From: Leptospira sp. WS92.C1
Lineage (GTDB): Bacteria; Spirochaetota; Leptospiria; Leptospirales; Leptospiraceae
Assembly: GCF_040833975.1 (NCBI RefSeq)
Contig: NZ_CP162130.1
Span: 1,698,001-1,762,000, forward strand
DNA length: 64,000 nucleotides
Reading direction: 5' to 3'
The translations under genes were made by a program, and so were the position numbers. This document shows positions 52,845 to 62,124 of this stretch, piece after piece; within the stretch, counting starts at the first letter, position 1, and each line of letters opens with the position of its first letter. The notes below the pieces were generated by a model, which saw nothing but the letters and a program-made list of their open reading frames with translations, ran no database searches and had not been told where the DNA came from.

Positions 52845-53375
52845 ATGACGGACGGTAATGAACATAAATTACTCGAGATGAAGCTACGTCCTATTTGGGA
52901 AGAGATCGAACGAGCAAGGGAAGAATGTCGAAGTTTTTTAGAAAAATTGGGAGCCCCGGATGAAACCGCGGACGCACTCTGTATGATCGCGTCCGAAATT
53001 CTTGAGAACGCGATCAAATACGGTTATTTTACAAGTGAAACTCAGGAGTTTACTTTTAAGATAGAAGCCGGTAAGGACGGAATGCTTGTGCAGGCATGGA
53101 GCCCGTTACCGACTGCCGGAATCGTTGAGAATCTGCGTCGTTTGGATTCCATCATTCAATGGATTCGAAGTTTTCAATCACCGTTTCAGGCCTATCTTGA
53201 AAGACTGAAATTGGTAGCGGGACAACCTTTGGAAGATAACGAAAGTGGTCTTGGATTGATTCGTATCGCTTACGAAGGAGAAGCAATTCTTGATTTTTAT
53301 GTAAATGAAGACGATATCCTCTATGTCTCGGCTCTACAACCGAAATTCGACAAGGAACAGGTGGTCGTAAAATGA
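52845..53375 (+). CDS. RsbW-like ATP-binding regulator
   Basis: 176 residues with AGGAGG before the ATG. The GHKL fold is seen in IASEILENAIKYGYFTS (N box) and ESGLGLIRIAYEGEAI (G box). The middle glycine box is degenerate (AWSPLPTAGIVENLR). It resembles the anti-sigma-type kinases of partner-switching systems, in particular the family I know as slr1658-type regulators. The next gene overlaps it by 4 nt and encodes the STAS-like partner, and a SpoIIE phosphatase is in the same operon: together a complete partner-switch. Confidence 0.8.
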   Translation: MTDGNEHKLLEMKLRPIWEEIERAREECRSFLEKLGAPDETADALCMIASEILENAIKYGYFTSETQEFTFKIEAGKDGMLVQAWSPLPTAGIVENLRRLDSIIQWIRSFQSPFQAYLERLKLVAGQPLEDNESGLGLIRIAYEGEAILDFYVNEDDILYVSALQPKFDKEQVVVK

Positions 53376-53743
53376 ACGCAGACAGTCAAATTTTTTCGGA
53401 AGACCAGTTACAACTGGAGGTTGTGGACGGAGAACATATAGAAGTTCGATGGCTCGGAAAAAGCGTGCAGAGAAATCCAAGCCAGTTTATCATTCCCGCC
53501 TTATCCGATGTGATGAAACGGGGAATGGATCAGAATAAAGCCGTGATCTGGGACTTTAGACAACTTGAATATATGAACTCCTCCACGATTACGCCGGTGA
53601 TCAAAACTTTAGAAATGGTTAAAAAAGGATCGGGTACGGTTAAACTTATCTATAACAAAGCTAAGAAATGGCAGGATCTGAGTTTCTCGGCGTTACGTAT
53701 CTTTGAGACCAAAGACGGAAGAATTCAGGTCGTAGGACAATAA
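53372..53743 (+). CDS. STAS-like partner protein
   Basis: 123 residues: IEVRWLGKSVQRNPSQFIIP, then KAVIWDFRQLEYMNSSTITP. In STAS anti-anti-sigma factors a Ser/Thr follows a hydrophobic strand and 'D-x-x-x-L-x-x-x-x-S'; here the candidate residues are in MNSSTITP. It matches the slr1659-type group I know as partner of slr1658-type ATPases. The ATGA overlap with the upstream gene implies fixed stoichiometry. Confidence 0.75.
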   Translation: MNADSQIFSEDQLQLEVVDGEHIEVRWLGKSVQRNPSQFIIPALSDVMKRGMDQNKAVIWDFRQLEYMNSSTITPVIKTLEMVKKGSGTVKLIYNKAKKWQDLSFSALRIFETKDGRIQVVGQ

Positions 53744-53746
53744 CTT

Positions 53747-55129
53747 ATGATTGTAGAACAAAGCATTTTAGGTGTGCTTAGATCGAACGGAACGTCGACG
53801 AGTGTTCAAGTCTGCGGACATACTCGTTATTCGTTTCAGATTCGACTTCCACAAGCTCCGATCTATACGGTTCCATTTACCGCGGACGGATTTATCATCG
53901 AACTTGACGGAAAAAAAATAGAACTCGGTAGATGTCGAATGCTTCCGATCAAGGGTGCGTTGTCGATGGAATATATGGTTTTGCTTTTGGACGATACGAT
54001 CGACGTTGCGGATCTGATCGGTAAAAGAAGGCTTACCGTCTATGACACCGGGCTTTTTAATCTTCAGTTGATTCTCAATCAAAAAGAGAAGGTCAGTCAG
54101 CGTTTTAAGGAATACAGCGCAAACCTTACTTTTGAATTGAATGTTTATAAACAGTTTTTTGACGATTTGGATCGAAAATTTTTGAAAGAACCCGCACCGG
54201 TTCAGGATCATTTGCATCAGATGATCATCGAAAGGGAAGGTCAGACGTTTATGGAGTTCTTTGAAGCAAAGGTAAGAGAGCTCGACGAACAGACAAAAAA
54301 ATTTACAAAGGATGAAAACGAAGCGCACGGATTTTTCTTTCGAAAACAAGTATGGGATTTTATTATTCAATCCGCATTTATGTTTAGAACGAATTTAAAA
54401 CCACGCGGATATGCTGGTGATTATGAAATGATGCAAATGATCTACGAAAACGAAATCGTAGGTAAGTCGATTTTTTCGAGGTTGCTACACAGTTATCCTT
54501 TGCAGATTCCGGCTGCGGACGCGGTAAGAAATCGAAGAAGAATGATCGCGGATCAGATTAGAGAAGCGGTAGAAGCACATTATGACACCGATTTTCGGGC
54601 TATGTCTGTGGCTTGTGGTCCCGCGGAGGAAATCGGAGAGGCGTTTAGCGATATCAACGAGGTCGGAAAGGTTCATTTTACTCTTTTGGATCAGGACATG
54701 GAAGCGCTTCGCGTCGCTATGGACACGGTCAACCAACTTGAGTTGGAAAAAGGGTTTCTGATCAACGTTAGATACATCAACGATTCGGTTCGTTCTATGT
54801 TGCGGATTCGCAATCTTCCGGCGGAATGGGGTAGGTTTGATTTTATCTATTCGATGGGGCTTTTCGATTATCTGACACCTCCGGTCGCCCGTGCGGTACT
54901 CGCTCGATTGTTTGAGATGCTCAGACCCGGCGGAAGATTGATCGTCGGAAATTTTCACGTAACAAATCCGAATAAGGCATTTATGGAATACTGGTTGGAT
55001 TGGGTTCTTTATCACAGAACCGAAGCCGAAATGTTGGAATTAGCGGCGACTCTTCCGGGTCATAGCAGGGTCTTTTTTGAAGAGACGGGGTGCCAGATGT
55101 TTTTAGAAATGCGGGCTCCCAATGGGTGA
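53747..55129 (+). CDS. SAM-dependent methyltransferase with PilZ-like or extended N-terminus
   Basis: 460 residues. The first about 110 look like a beta-barrel (SVQVCGHTRYSFQIRLPQAP), followed by a helical middle (HLHQMIIEREGQTFMEFF). The C-terminal methyltransferase domain (about 260-455) has the SAM motif MSVACGPAEEIGEAF, the acidic TLLDQDMEALRVA, and IYSMGLFDYLTPPVAR, then LRPGGRLIVGNFH. The methyl acceptor is unknown. It starts 3 nt after the STAS-like gene. A methyltransferase in a partner-switch operon is a hint that the system modifies a protein or small molecule as output. Confidence 0.8.
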   Translation: MIVEQSILGVLRSNGTSTSVQVCGHTRYSFQIRLPQAPIYTVPFTADGFIIELDGKKIELGRCRMLPIKGALSMEYMVLLLDDTIDVADLIGKRRLTVYDTGLFNLQLILNQKEKVSQRFKEYSANLTFELNVYKQFFDDLDRKFLKEPAPVQDHLHQMIIEREGQTFMEFFEAKVRELDEQTKKFTKDENEAHGFFFRKQVWDFIIQSAFMFRTNLKPRGYAGDYEMMQMIYENEIVGKSIFSRLLHSYPLQIPAADAVRNRRRMIADQIREAVEAHYDTDFRAMSVACGPAEEIGEAFSDINEVGKVHFTLLDQDMEALRVAMDTVNQLELEKGFLINVRYINDSVRSMLRIRNLPAEWGRFDFIYSMGLFDYLTPPVARAVLARLFEMLRPGGRLIVGNFHVTNPNKAFMEYWLDWVLYHRTEAEMLELAATLPGHSRVFFEETGCQMFLEMRAPNG

Positions 55130-55142
55130 TTAGGTTAAACGT

Positions 55143-56531
55143 ATGCAATTTAAAGAAAATGCGGTTATGGATTTGAAAGTAGAACAGGATTTCGAAATAT
55201 ATCTTCAAGGAATCGTACGCGAATGGATGCAGGTCCTCACGATGTTGTGTATCGTGCTCATTCCCTTTTTTCTACTTTTGGATTATTACACACAACCGCC
55301 TGAACTGCATCTTCGTTTTGCGATCTATAGAGGGGCGACAACGGTTCTCGTAATCCTGGAGTATTTACTGATCCGTTTTACACATCCGAATCGTTACTAT
55401 CCTTTGCACGGATATGTAATCTCGACGATGATCGGCTTGATGATCGTTTTGATGACCGTCGATCTTGGAGGATTTAATTCCAGTTATTATGCAGGATTGA
55501 TGCTCGTGCTTATGGCGGTAAACATTCTGCTTTCGTGGCGTCCGATTCATTCCGTGATCAACGGAATTCTGGTTCTCGCTCTTTATCTAGGATTTAATGT
55601 GTTCGAAAACCAACCCTTTGATCCTCGGATCATTGTAAATAATCTTTTTTTTCTCGGCTCTACGATCATCATCACGGCGGCGATTTCTTGGGTACGATTC
55701 AAACTGGTTCGATCCGAATATTTATTGAGAGCCGAGTTGCTTGGAACCAATAAAAATCTGGATCAGTCTCGTGCGGAAGTATTAAGAGCCAGGGACGCTC
55801 TTTGGGGTGAAATGCAGTTGGCAAAGATGATTCAGACGGCTCTTCTTCCGAGAAGAACGAGTATCGGTCATTATGAAGTCGCCGCGTTGATGGTTCCCAC
55901 GGATTCGGTAGGGGGCGATTATTACGATATCATAGACGCACCAAACGGAAAAAAGTGGGTGGGAATCGGAGACGTTTCCGGTCATGGGGTTGAATCCGGA
56001 TTGATTATGATGATGGCACAAACAGCGATTCAAGCGATCGTTCAACAGGATGCGATGCTCAAACCTTCCGAAATATTAAACGAAGCAAACCGGGTGATTA
56101 AGGAAAATATCGCGCGTTTGGGAACGGATCGTTATATGACTATGGTTCTTTTTCGATTGGAGGATGATCACCTTTTAGTATCCGGAAAACACATGGATGT
56201 AATGATCTATAGAGCCAAGGAAAAAAAAGTGGAAGTGATTCCGACTAACGGATCCTGGCTTGGAATCGTGGACGATCTCGGTTCGGTTTTGGAAGACGTA
56301 AGGATTCCCATGGGAATCGGAGATATCGTATTGTTATACACGGACGGGATCACGGAAGCTCGAAATCCAAAGGACGAGCTTTTCGGAGAGGAAAGATTGA
56401 TTTCATTGCTTGAGTCAAACGCGCGTTTGCCTCTTCGTCAATTGGGCACCGAGATTTTTTCGGTAGTCGCCAACTTTGAAGAAATGCAAAGCGACGATAT
56501 GACTTTGTTGTTATTGAAAAACAAAGGTTAA
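55143..56531 (+). CDS. Membrane SpoIIE/PP2C-type phosphatase
   Basis: 462 residues. Six hydrophobic helices fill about 25-195 (for example VLTMLCIVLIPFFLLLDYY, YAGLMLVLMAVNILLSW, LFFLGSTIIITAAISWV). A coiled linker leads to the phosphatase domain (about 230-462), with metal residues in DSVGGDYYDI, IGDVSGHGVESGL, LYTDGITEARN and SDDMTLLLL. It should dephosphorylate the STAS-like partner and so free or trap the RsbW-like protein. The membrane part is the likely sensor. It follows the methyltransferase by 13 nt. Confidence 0.9.
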   Translation: MQFKENAVMDLKVEQDFEIYLQGIVREWMQVLTMLCIVLIPFFLLLDYYTQPPELHLRFAIYRGATTVLVILEYLLIRFTHPNRYYPLHGYVISTMIGLMIVLMTVDLGGFNSSYYAGLMLVLMAVNILLSWRPIHSVINGILVLALYLGFNVFENQPFDPRIIVNNLFFLGSTIIITAAISWVRFKLVRSEYLLRAELLGTNKNLDQSRAEVLRARDALWGEMQLAKMIQTALLPRRTSIGHYEVAALMVPTDSVGGDYYDIIDAPNGKKWVGIGDVSGHGVESGLIMMMAQTAIQAIVQQDAMLKPSEILNEANRVIKENIARLGTDRYMTMVLFRLEDDHLLVSGKHMDVMIYRAKEKKVEVIPTNGSWLGIVDDLGSVLEDVRIPMGIGDIVLLYTDGITEARNPKDELFGEERLISLLESNARLPLRQLGTEIFSVVANFEEMQSDDMTLLLLKNKG

Positions 56532-56660
56532 AGGGCATGAGTTTCGATGAAAAGCGAAGGATTTACGACAATAACTCGAAAGAATATGCCTTTAAAACAT
56601 TCTTATATGGATTTGAATCTGTTTGATATTGATGATTTTAAATATTTAAAAATTAATTAC

Positions 56661-56694
56661 TTGACTATAACATAAAAATCTGTTAGTCCGTACA
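56661..56694 (+). promoter_or_regulatory. Promoter-like element B, shared with 50799-50832
   Basis: TTGACTAT, an 11-nt spacer, then CTGTTAGTCCGTACA. It equals element A at 27 of 34 positions with the same spacing, and lies 472 nt before the hybrid kinase gene. Confidence 0.55.
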
Positions 56695-56807
56695 CACAAG
56701 CTACCGCGACAATCAACTGCGACCCCACAAGTCCCCCTTGACCCCAGATCGAGTAATCTCTAAGATGTGGCATGACAACTGAAACATTACGGTGAAAGAG
56801 GGAACAC

Positions 56808-56990
56808 ATGCTCACTTCTCACAACATTTCTGTGCAAACAGAGGATCTCGATAAAACCGTTCGTTATACAAAAAAACAGCAGAGTCTGAATTTGAGTAAC
56901 ACGAATGTATCTATTGTCGTTCCCTATGCGAAAGGTGTCGTACAAATCTTCAATTTAAAAACGGGAAGATTTCGGATTATAGGTTATTGA
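56808..56990 (+). CDS. Possible small leader protein
   Basis: 60 residues, MLTSHNISVQTEDLDKTVRY to FNLKTGRFRIIGY, with AGAGGGAACAC before the ATG. It lies in the leader of the hybrid kinase gene. A second frame (MIPADACGII, 56992-57177) starts 1 nt after its stop. The upstream signalling operon's leader has short similar pieces (KFRIV versus RFRIIG; ATGATC-CCCGC). It could be a real regulator of the kinase operon or a decayed gene. Confidence 0.35.
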   Translation: MLTSHNISVQTEDLDKTVRYTKKQQSLNLSNTNVSIVVPYAKGVVQIFNLKTGRFRIIGY

Positions 56991-57166
56991 GATGATCCCC
57001 GCCGATGCGTGCGGCATCATCACAGACTTTAACAAACGAACTAAAATTTCGATCTGGGTTACACGTAACGTTACCGTATTAAAAAAGATAAAATTATTCA
57101 AAGAAAGGCGGTTTAGTCTCTTTGTTAACCGAATCAGAGATTCGAATTTAATTCAAGGAGATCTGT

Positions 57167-60100
57167 ATGCCACCTAAAGTTTCAAAACCTCTTTCTGAAA
57201 AAAATTCAGAACATATCGATCTTACCGAGTTGATGACCGTACTTTCAGCACTCAAACGCGGCGAGCTCACGACACGTATGCCTGTTGATCGAACCGGTTT
57301 GATCGGGAAAGTCTCGGATATGATTAACGATCTCATCGATCAAAACGAAAAGCTTGTCCATGAGTTTGAACGAATCTCTTTGTCCGTCGGTAAAGACGGA
57401 AATATTCATCAGCGTATCGACGCGGCAAATTTTACCGGCTGGCAATCGAGATCGGTCGATTTCATAAATACTTTAGTTTCTGATCTTGTGCAGCCTACGA
57501 CGGAGATTGCGCGTGTCATCGGAGCCGTTGCTTCGGGAGATTTTTCAAGATCGATTACGGTTAACGCTAAAGGCGAAATTCTCGAACTCAAAGATACGAT
57601 CAACGAGATGATCCACAATTTGAAAGAAACAAAACGTATCAATACAGAACAGGATTGGCTTAAAACCAATCTCGGAAAATTTACAAGAATTCTCCAAGGT
57701 CAGCGAAATATTGTGAACGTTGGTTCGCTCATTCTTTCGGAGCTTTCTCCTTTGGTTTCAGCGCAATTCGGTGCGTTTTTTATTTCAGAAACAAAAGATG
57801 AAATTTCTTCTCTCAAACTCCTGGCGAGTTATGCTTACACGGAAAGTCTTAGGGACAACGTAAAAGCAGGCGAAGGATTGGCCGGCCAATGTCTTCTTGA
57901 ACGAAAACGGATTCTCGTCGAAGACGTTCCATCTGATTATATCCGGATCAGTTCCGGATTGGGAGAAGGTACTCCTCTGACTATCGTCGTTCTACCCGTC
58001 TTTTTCGAAAGTGAGGTCAAAGCCGTTTTGGAACTTGCCTCGTTTCAAAAATTTACCGAAATCCATCTGAGTTTTCTGGATCAACTAACGGAAAGTATCG
58101 GGATCGTTCTCAACACGATCGGTGCAAGTATGTTGACCGAAGAACTTCTGCAGCAGTCGCAGATACTGACGGAAGAACTGAAAGGACGTCAGGAAGAACT
58201 CACCGGGATCAATCTACGTTTAGAAGAACAGGCGAAACTTCAAAGAAAGAATACGGAGCTGGAAAAAAAAGCGAGATTGCTTGCAAAACAGAACGTAGAA
58301 ATCGAACGCAAAAACAAAGAAGTGGAGTTGGGCAGAATATCCCTGGAGGAAAAAGCGCATCAGCTCGCGCTTACCTCTCGATATAAATCCGAGTTTCTTG
58401 CAAACATGTCGCATGAACTTCGAACTCCTCTCAATAATATGCTGATTCTTTCCAGACTTCTTTTTGAAAACGATCAGGGAACTCTTTCTATAAAACAAGT
58501 TGAGTTTGCACGGACAATTCATTCTTCCGGAAATGATCTTCTTCAGTTGATCAATGACATATTAGACCTTTCTAAAATAGAATCCGGTAAAATGAGTGTT
58601 GAAATAAATGAGATACATTTCGAAGAACTCGAAGAACATCTGATAAGAACGTTCTCCGAAATCGCAAACAACAAGGGTTTGCAGTTCCTTGTAACCCTCG
58701 GACCGAATCTCCCGCAAGCCCTCTTTACCGATAAACAGAAACTTTTACAAGTGATGCGGAATCTTATCTCCAACGCGTTTAAATTTACGGAGCACGGCAG
58801 TGTTATCGTTCGAATTGAAATGGTAGAATCGGGTTGGAGTCATTTGCATCCGATACTCAGCAAGTTTACTCGTTCGGTGTCATTCTCCGTGCAGGATACT
58901 GGAATAGGAATCTCCGATGAGAAACAAGCGCTTATATTCGAAGCGTTTCGTCAAGCCGACGGAAGCACGAGTCGTAAATACGGAGGGACCGGTCTTGGTC
59001 TTTCTATCAGCCGTGAAATTGCAAGAATTCTCGGCGGCGAGATCGTTTTAAAAAGCGAACTCGAACACGGAAGTAAGTTCACGTTCTTTCTTCATGAAAC
59101 GTATACTGAAAATGATTTTCAATTCGGCGCTTCTGTTGAACCGGAGTTTATTAAAAAAACTGAAACATTGGATGAAATCATAGCAAGAATCAAAATGAAT
59201 CCCGGAGCCAAACATCACGGCGCTTCTCACGAAGTGATTTTGGATGATCGATTTAACATTCAGAGTAATGACCGTGTTTTGCTGATTGTTGACGACGATA
59301 CCGACTTTGCCCGCCTACTTTTGGATCTTGCAAGAGAATACGGATTTAAAGGAATTCTCGCTTTTGACGGGGACAGTGCGTTGAGTGTCATCGAAAACCA
59401 TCGGATCTCCGCGATCATGCTGGATATACGGCTTCCGGATATGGATGGATGGGGAATTTTAGATCGTCTGAAACGGGATATCCATTATCGACATATTCCG
59501 ATCCAGGTAATCTCCGCTTATAATCAATGGAAAAAAAGCCGGCGTATGGGAGCGATAACCCACATTACGAAACCGATTGATCTGGATATTCTGAAAGCCG
59601 CTTTTGATAAAATCAATCGTTTCATAAACCGAAAAGTGAAGATGGTGTTGATCATAGATCCTGACGAGGGACATCGCCAAACCGTTGTTCAACTGCTGAG
59701 CGACGACGATCTGGAAACGATCGCAGTTGAAAACGGAACCGACGCTTTGAAAGCGGTGAAGATGTTGGACGTGGATTGTGTAGTTATGGATATCGGACTG
59801 CCGGACATATCCGGTTTCGACGTTGTATCGCAACTGCGTAGCATCGGCTTACGCGATCTTCCAATCATCATCTACAGCGGATTTGCAGACAGCAACATTC
59901 GCGGAAAACACGCATTAGAATTAAAACGTTTAACGGACAACGAAGGTGTGAAAGAAATTACGTCTCCAGAAAGACTCTTTGACGAAACGTCGATTTATCT
60001 GCATCGCAAACGCACCGCTTTCAGCCAGTCCCGTCAAGAGATGATTCAAAAGGTTCGGGTTCCGGATCCTTTTCTCATCAATCGAAAGATACTCGTGATC

Positions 60101-60472
60101 GACGATGACGTAAGAAATATTTTCGCGCTAACGAGCATTCTTGAACAACACGAGATGAAGGTCCTCTTCGCGGATAACGCGCGGGAAGGAATCGATCTGC
60201 TAAAAAAGGAGCCGGATTTGGATGCGGTGCTTATGGATATTATGATGCCTGACATGGACGGTTACGCTGCGATACGTGAGATACGAAGCTTGAGTCAATT
60301 TTCTGAACTTCCGATTATTGCAGTTACCGCCAAAGCAATGAAGGGGGATAGACAGAAATGTCTCGATGCCGGCGCGAGCGAATACATAGCAAAGCCGGTC
60401 GATGTAGATCAACTTCTTTCGCTGCTTCGAAGTGGAATTAGAGACGTTGCTGATTGCGGGTTAACACTATGA
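57167..60472 (+). CDS. Soluble HAMP-GAF hybrid histidine kinase with three receivers
   Basis: 1101 residues, no membrane helix, AAGGAGAT before the ATG. HAMP-like repeats fill about 20-165 (LKRGELTTRMPV, VASGDFSRSITVNAKGEILE), then come a GAF domain (about 175-325) and a coiled coil. HisKA has the phospho-acceptor in [14 protein letters not shown] (His416), followed by HATPase (about 525-650; NLISNAFKFTEHG, DTGIGIS, GTGLGLSIS). Three receivers follow, with Asp in IMLDIRLPDMDGW, CVVMDIGLPDISGF and AVLMDIMMPDMDGY. The layout recalls cytoplasmic group III hybrid kinases. Its stop overlaps the next start (ATGA). Confidence 0.93.
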   Translation: MPPKVSKPLSEKNSEHIDLTELMTVLSALKRGELTTRMPVDRTGLIGKVSDMINDLIDQNEKLVHEFERISLSVGKDGNIHQRIDAANFTGWQSRSVDFINTLVSDLVQPTTEIARVIGAVASGDFSRSITVNAKGEILELKDTINEMIHNLKETKRINTEQDWLKTNLGKFTRILQGQRNIVNVGSLILSELSPLVSAQFGAFFISETKDEISSLKLLASYAYTESLRDNVKAGEGLAGQCLLERKRILVEDVPSDYIRISSGLGEGTPLTIVVLPVFFESEVKAVLELASFQKFTEIHLSFLDQLTESIGIVLNTIGASMLTEELLQQSQILTEELKGRQEELTGINLRLEEQAKLQRKNTELEKKARLLAKQNVEIERKNKEVELGRISLEEKAHQLALTSRYKSEFLANMSHELRTPLNNMLILSRLLFENDQGTLSIKQVEFARTIHSSGNDLLQLINDILDLSKIESGKMSVEINEIHFEELEEHLIRTFSEIANNKGLQFLVTLGPNLPQALFTDKQKLLQVMRNLISNAFKFTEHGSVIVRIEMVESGWSHLHPILSKFTRSVSFSVQDTGIGISDEKQALIFEAFRQADGSTSRKYGGTGLGLSISREIARILGGEIVLKSELEHGSKFTFFLHETYTENDFQFGASVEPEFIKKTETLDEIIARIKMNPGAKHHGASHEVILDDRFNIQSNDRVLLIVDDDTDFARLLLDLAREYGFKGILAFDGDSALSVIENHRISAIMLDIRLPDMDGWGILDRLKRDIHYRHIPIQVISAYNQWKKSRRMGAITHITKPIDLDILKAAFDKINRFINRKVKMVLIIDPDEGHRQTVVQLLSDDDLETIAVENGTDALKAVKMLDVDCVVMDIGLPDISGFDVVSQLRSIGLRDLPIIIYSGFADSNIRGKHALELKRLTDNEGVKEITSPERLFDETSIYLHRKRTAFSQSRQEMIQKVRVPDPFLINRKILVIDDDVRNIFALTSILEQHEMKVLFADNAREGIDLLKKEPDLDAVLMDIMMPDMDGYAAIREIRSLSQFSELPIIAVTAKAMKGDRQKCLDAGASEYIAKPVDVDQLLSLLRSGIRDVADCGLTL

Positions 60473-62124
60473 CATCGGAAGAAATCGTTCTTGAGCCAAC
60501 AATTGAATATAACGTGATCGATTTAGAAGACGACTTAACGGTCGCAGAATCTCGGATTCCCGTAAAGATTCTCATCGTCGACGACAATCACGATAATCTG
60601 AACGTGATGGAAACCATCCTGGAGAATGAACCGTATCAGATTGTAACTGCGCTTTCGGGAAGAGAGGCGTTAAAGCTAATTCTAAAATATGACTTTGCGT
60701 TAATTTTTATGGATGTGCGGATGCCGATCATGGACGGTCTCGAAACCGCACGTATCATACGCGAACGCCAAAAATCGGCGCACGTTCCGATTATGTTTCT
60801 CACTGCATACGCAAGAGAGGACGCGCGTCAAATCATTCAAGGTTATTCGCTCGGAGCAGTCGACTATCTTGTTAAACCGGTGGCTCCGGAGATACTTCGC
60901 TCTAAGGCGACCGCGTTTGTGGAGCTTTATAGAAAGAATGAAATTTTACGCATACAAAAACAGATGCTTCGTACTAGCAGGGACGAATTGGAAAGACGGG
61001 TCAAAGAACGTACCGCGGAGCTTGCGAGAACCAACGACGAACTCGGTCTTGCAAACTCGGAACTCAACGTTGTATTGAAAGCGCTCGAAGCGCAAAAAAA
61101 AATGATTACCAACATTGTGACTAACGTTCCCGGAGTTGTATGGGAAGCCTGGGGTGCGCCCGATGAAATGTCGCAACGTGTAGACTTTGTAAGCGATTAC
61201 GCTCAACCGTTCTTAGGTTATTCCATAGACGAATGGCTAAAAACACCGAACTTCTGGCTTCAGATCGTGCATCCGGACGACAAAAAGGCAGCGGGTGATA
61301 CGATGGCCACTGCGTATCGAAATAAAAAATCGGGAACAAGTCAGTTCCGATGGATTACAAAAGAAGGAAAAGAAATCTGGGTCGAAGCTCATTTCGCCGT
61401 TATCGTGAACGATTTCGAAGAGCCGATTGGGATGAGTGGGGTGACGATGGACATCACCGATCATAAGGTCGCAGAAAAGCAAATCCATGATTCTCTCAAA
61501 GAAAAAGATCTTCTGCTCAAAGAAATTCATCATCGTGTTAAAAACAATTTGCAGATTGTATCGAGTATCCTTAGCCTTCAGTCGAACTATATTCAAGAGC
61601 CGCATCTGCTTCAGATTTTTCATGAATCTCAATCTAGGATCAAATCCATCGCCCTTGTTCATGAACTTCTCTACGAACAAGGGCATCTGGCAAGAATTGA
61701 ATTTAAAGACTATCTTGAGAACTTAGTAGAAAATATATTCAGAACCATTCGTACCGATCCAAATCAAATCGAATATATCGTTCAATCCGATCCTGCCCTA
61801 ATGGAGCTTGATTCTGCGATTCACTGTGGATTGATCGTGAATGAACTACTTACCAACTCTATCAAATACGCATTTCCGGAAGGACGTAGAGGTAAAATTA
61901 GCGTAACGCTCAAAGTGAAAGACAGTTTTTGTATTCTTATCATAGAGGATAACGGTATCGGTTTGCCTGTCGAACTCAATGTCAAAACCGCAACCTCGAT
62001 GGGTTTGCAGCTTGTGGATACTTTGATCAATCAGATTGGAGCAACTCTTGAAATTCGCAAAGGGGGAGGAGCTTGTTTTATACTTAAGTTTCCTCATCCT
62101 AACCTAAAAGCCGGAAAATCATGA
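60469..62124 (+). CDS. Receiver-PAS-HisKA_2 histidine kinase
   Basis: From the ATG at 60469 (the TTG at 60454 is less likely) 551 residues. A receiver (about 25-145; Asp in IFMDVRMPIMDG) is followed by a coiled coil (KERTAELARTNDELGLANSE), PAS (about 200-330) and a HisKA_2 domain with EIHHRVKNNLQIVSSILSLQ, the phospho-acceptor at about His353. The HATPase has NELLTNSIKYAFP and DNGIGLP. HisKA_2 kinases often act on receivers without DNA-binding domains. The start overlaps the hybrid kinase stop and its own stop overlaps the cyclase start, so the genes are co-translated. Confidence 0.92.
   Translation: MTSEEIVLEPTIEYNVIDLEDDLTVAESRIPVKILIVDDNHDNLNVMETILENEPYQIVTALSGREALKLILKYDFALIFMDVRMPIMDGLETARIIRERQKSAHVPIMFLTAYAREDARQIIQGYSLGAVDYLVKPVAPEILRSKATAFVELYRKNEILRIQKQMLRTSRDELERRVKERTAELARTNDELGLANSELNVVLKALEAQKKMITNIVTNVPGVVWEAWGAPDEMSQRVDFVSDYAQPFLGYSIDEWLKTPNFWLQIVHPDDKKAAGDTMATAYRNKKSGTSQFRWITKEGKEIWVEAHFAVIVNDFEEPIGMSGVTMDITDHKVAEKQIHDSLKEKDLLLKEIHHRVKNNLQIVSSILSLQSNYIQEPHLLQIFHESQSRIKSIALVHELLYEQGHLARIEFKDYLENLVENIFRTIRTDPNQIEYIVQSDPALMELDSAIHCGLIVNELLTNSIKYAFPEGRRGKISVTLKVKDSFCILIIEDNGIGLPVELNVKTATSMGLQLVDTLINQIGATLEIRKGGGACFILKFPHPNLKAGKS

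Larger units (their letters stand above)
56532..57166. other. Leader region between the SpoIIE and hybrid kinase genes
   Basis: 635 nt carrying the promoter-like element B (56661-56694) and the possible small protein at 56808. The last 60 nt hold the ribosome site of the hybrid kinase gene. No further gene is supported. Confidence 0.45.

Noticed and set aside
56992..57177. 61-residue frame beginning MIPADACGII
   Set aside because: It overlaps the ribosome site and start of the hybrid kinase gene and has no ribosome site of its own. It was kept only as part of the leader comparison.
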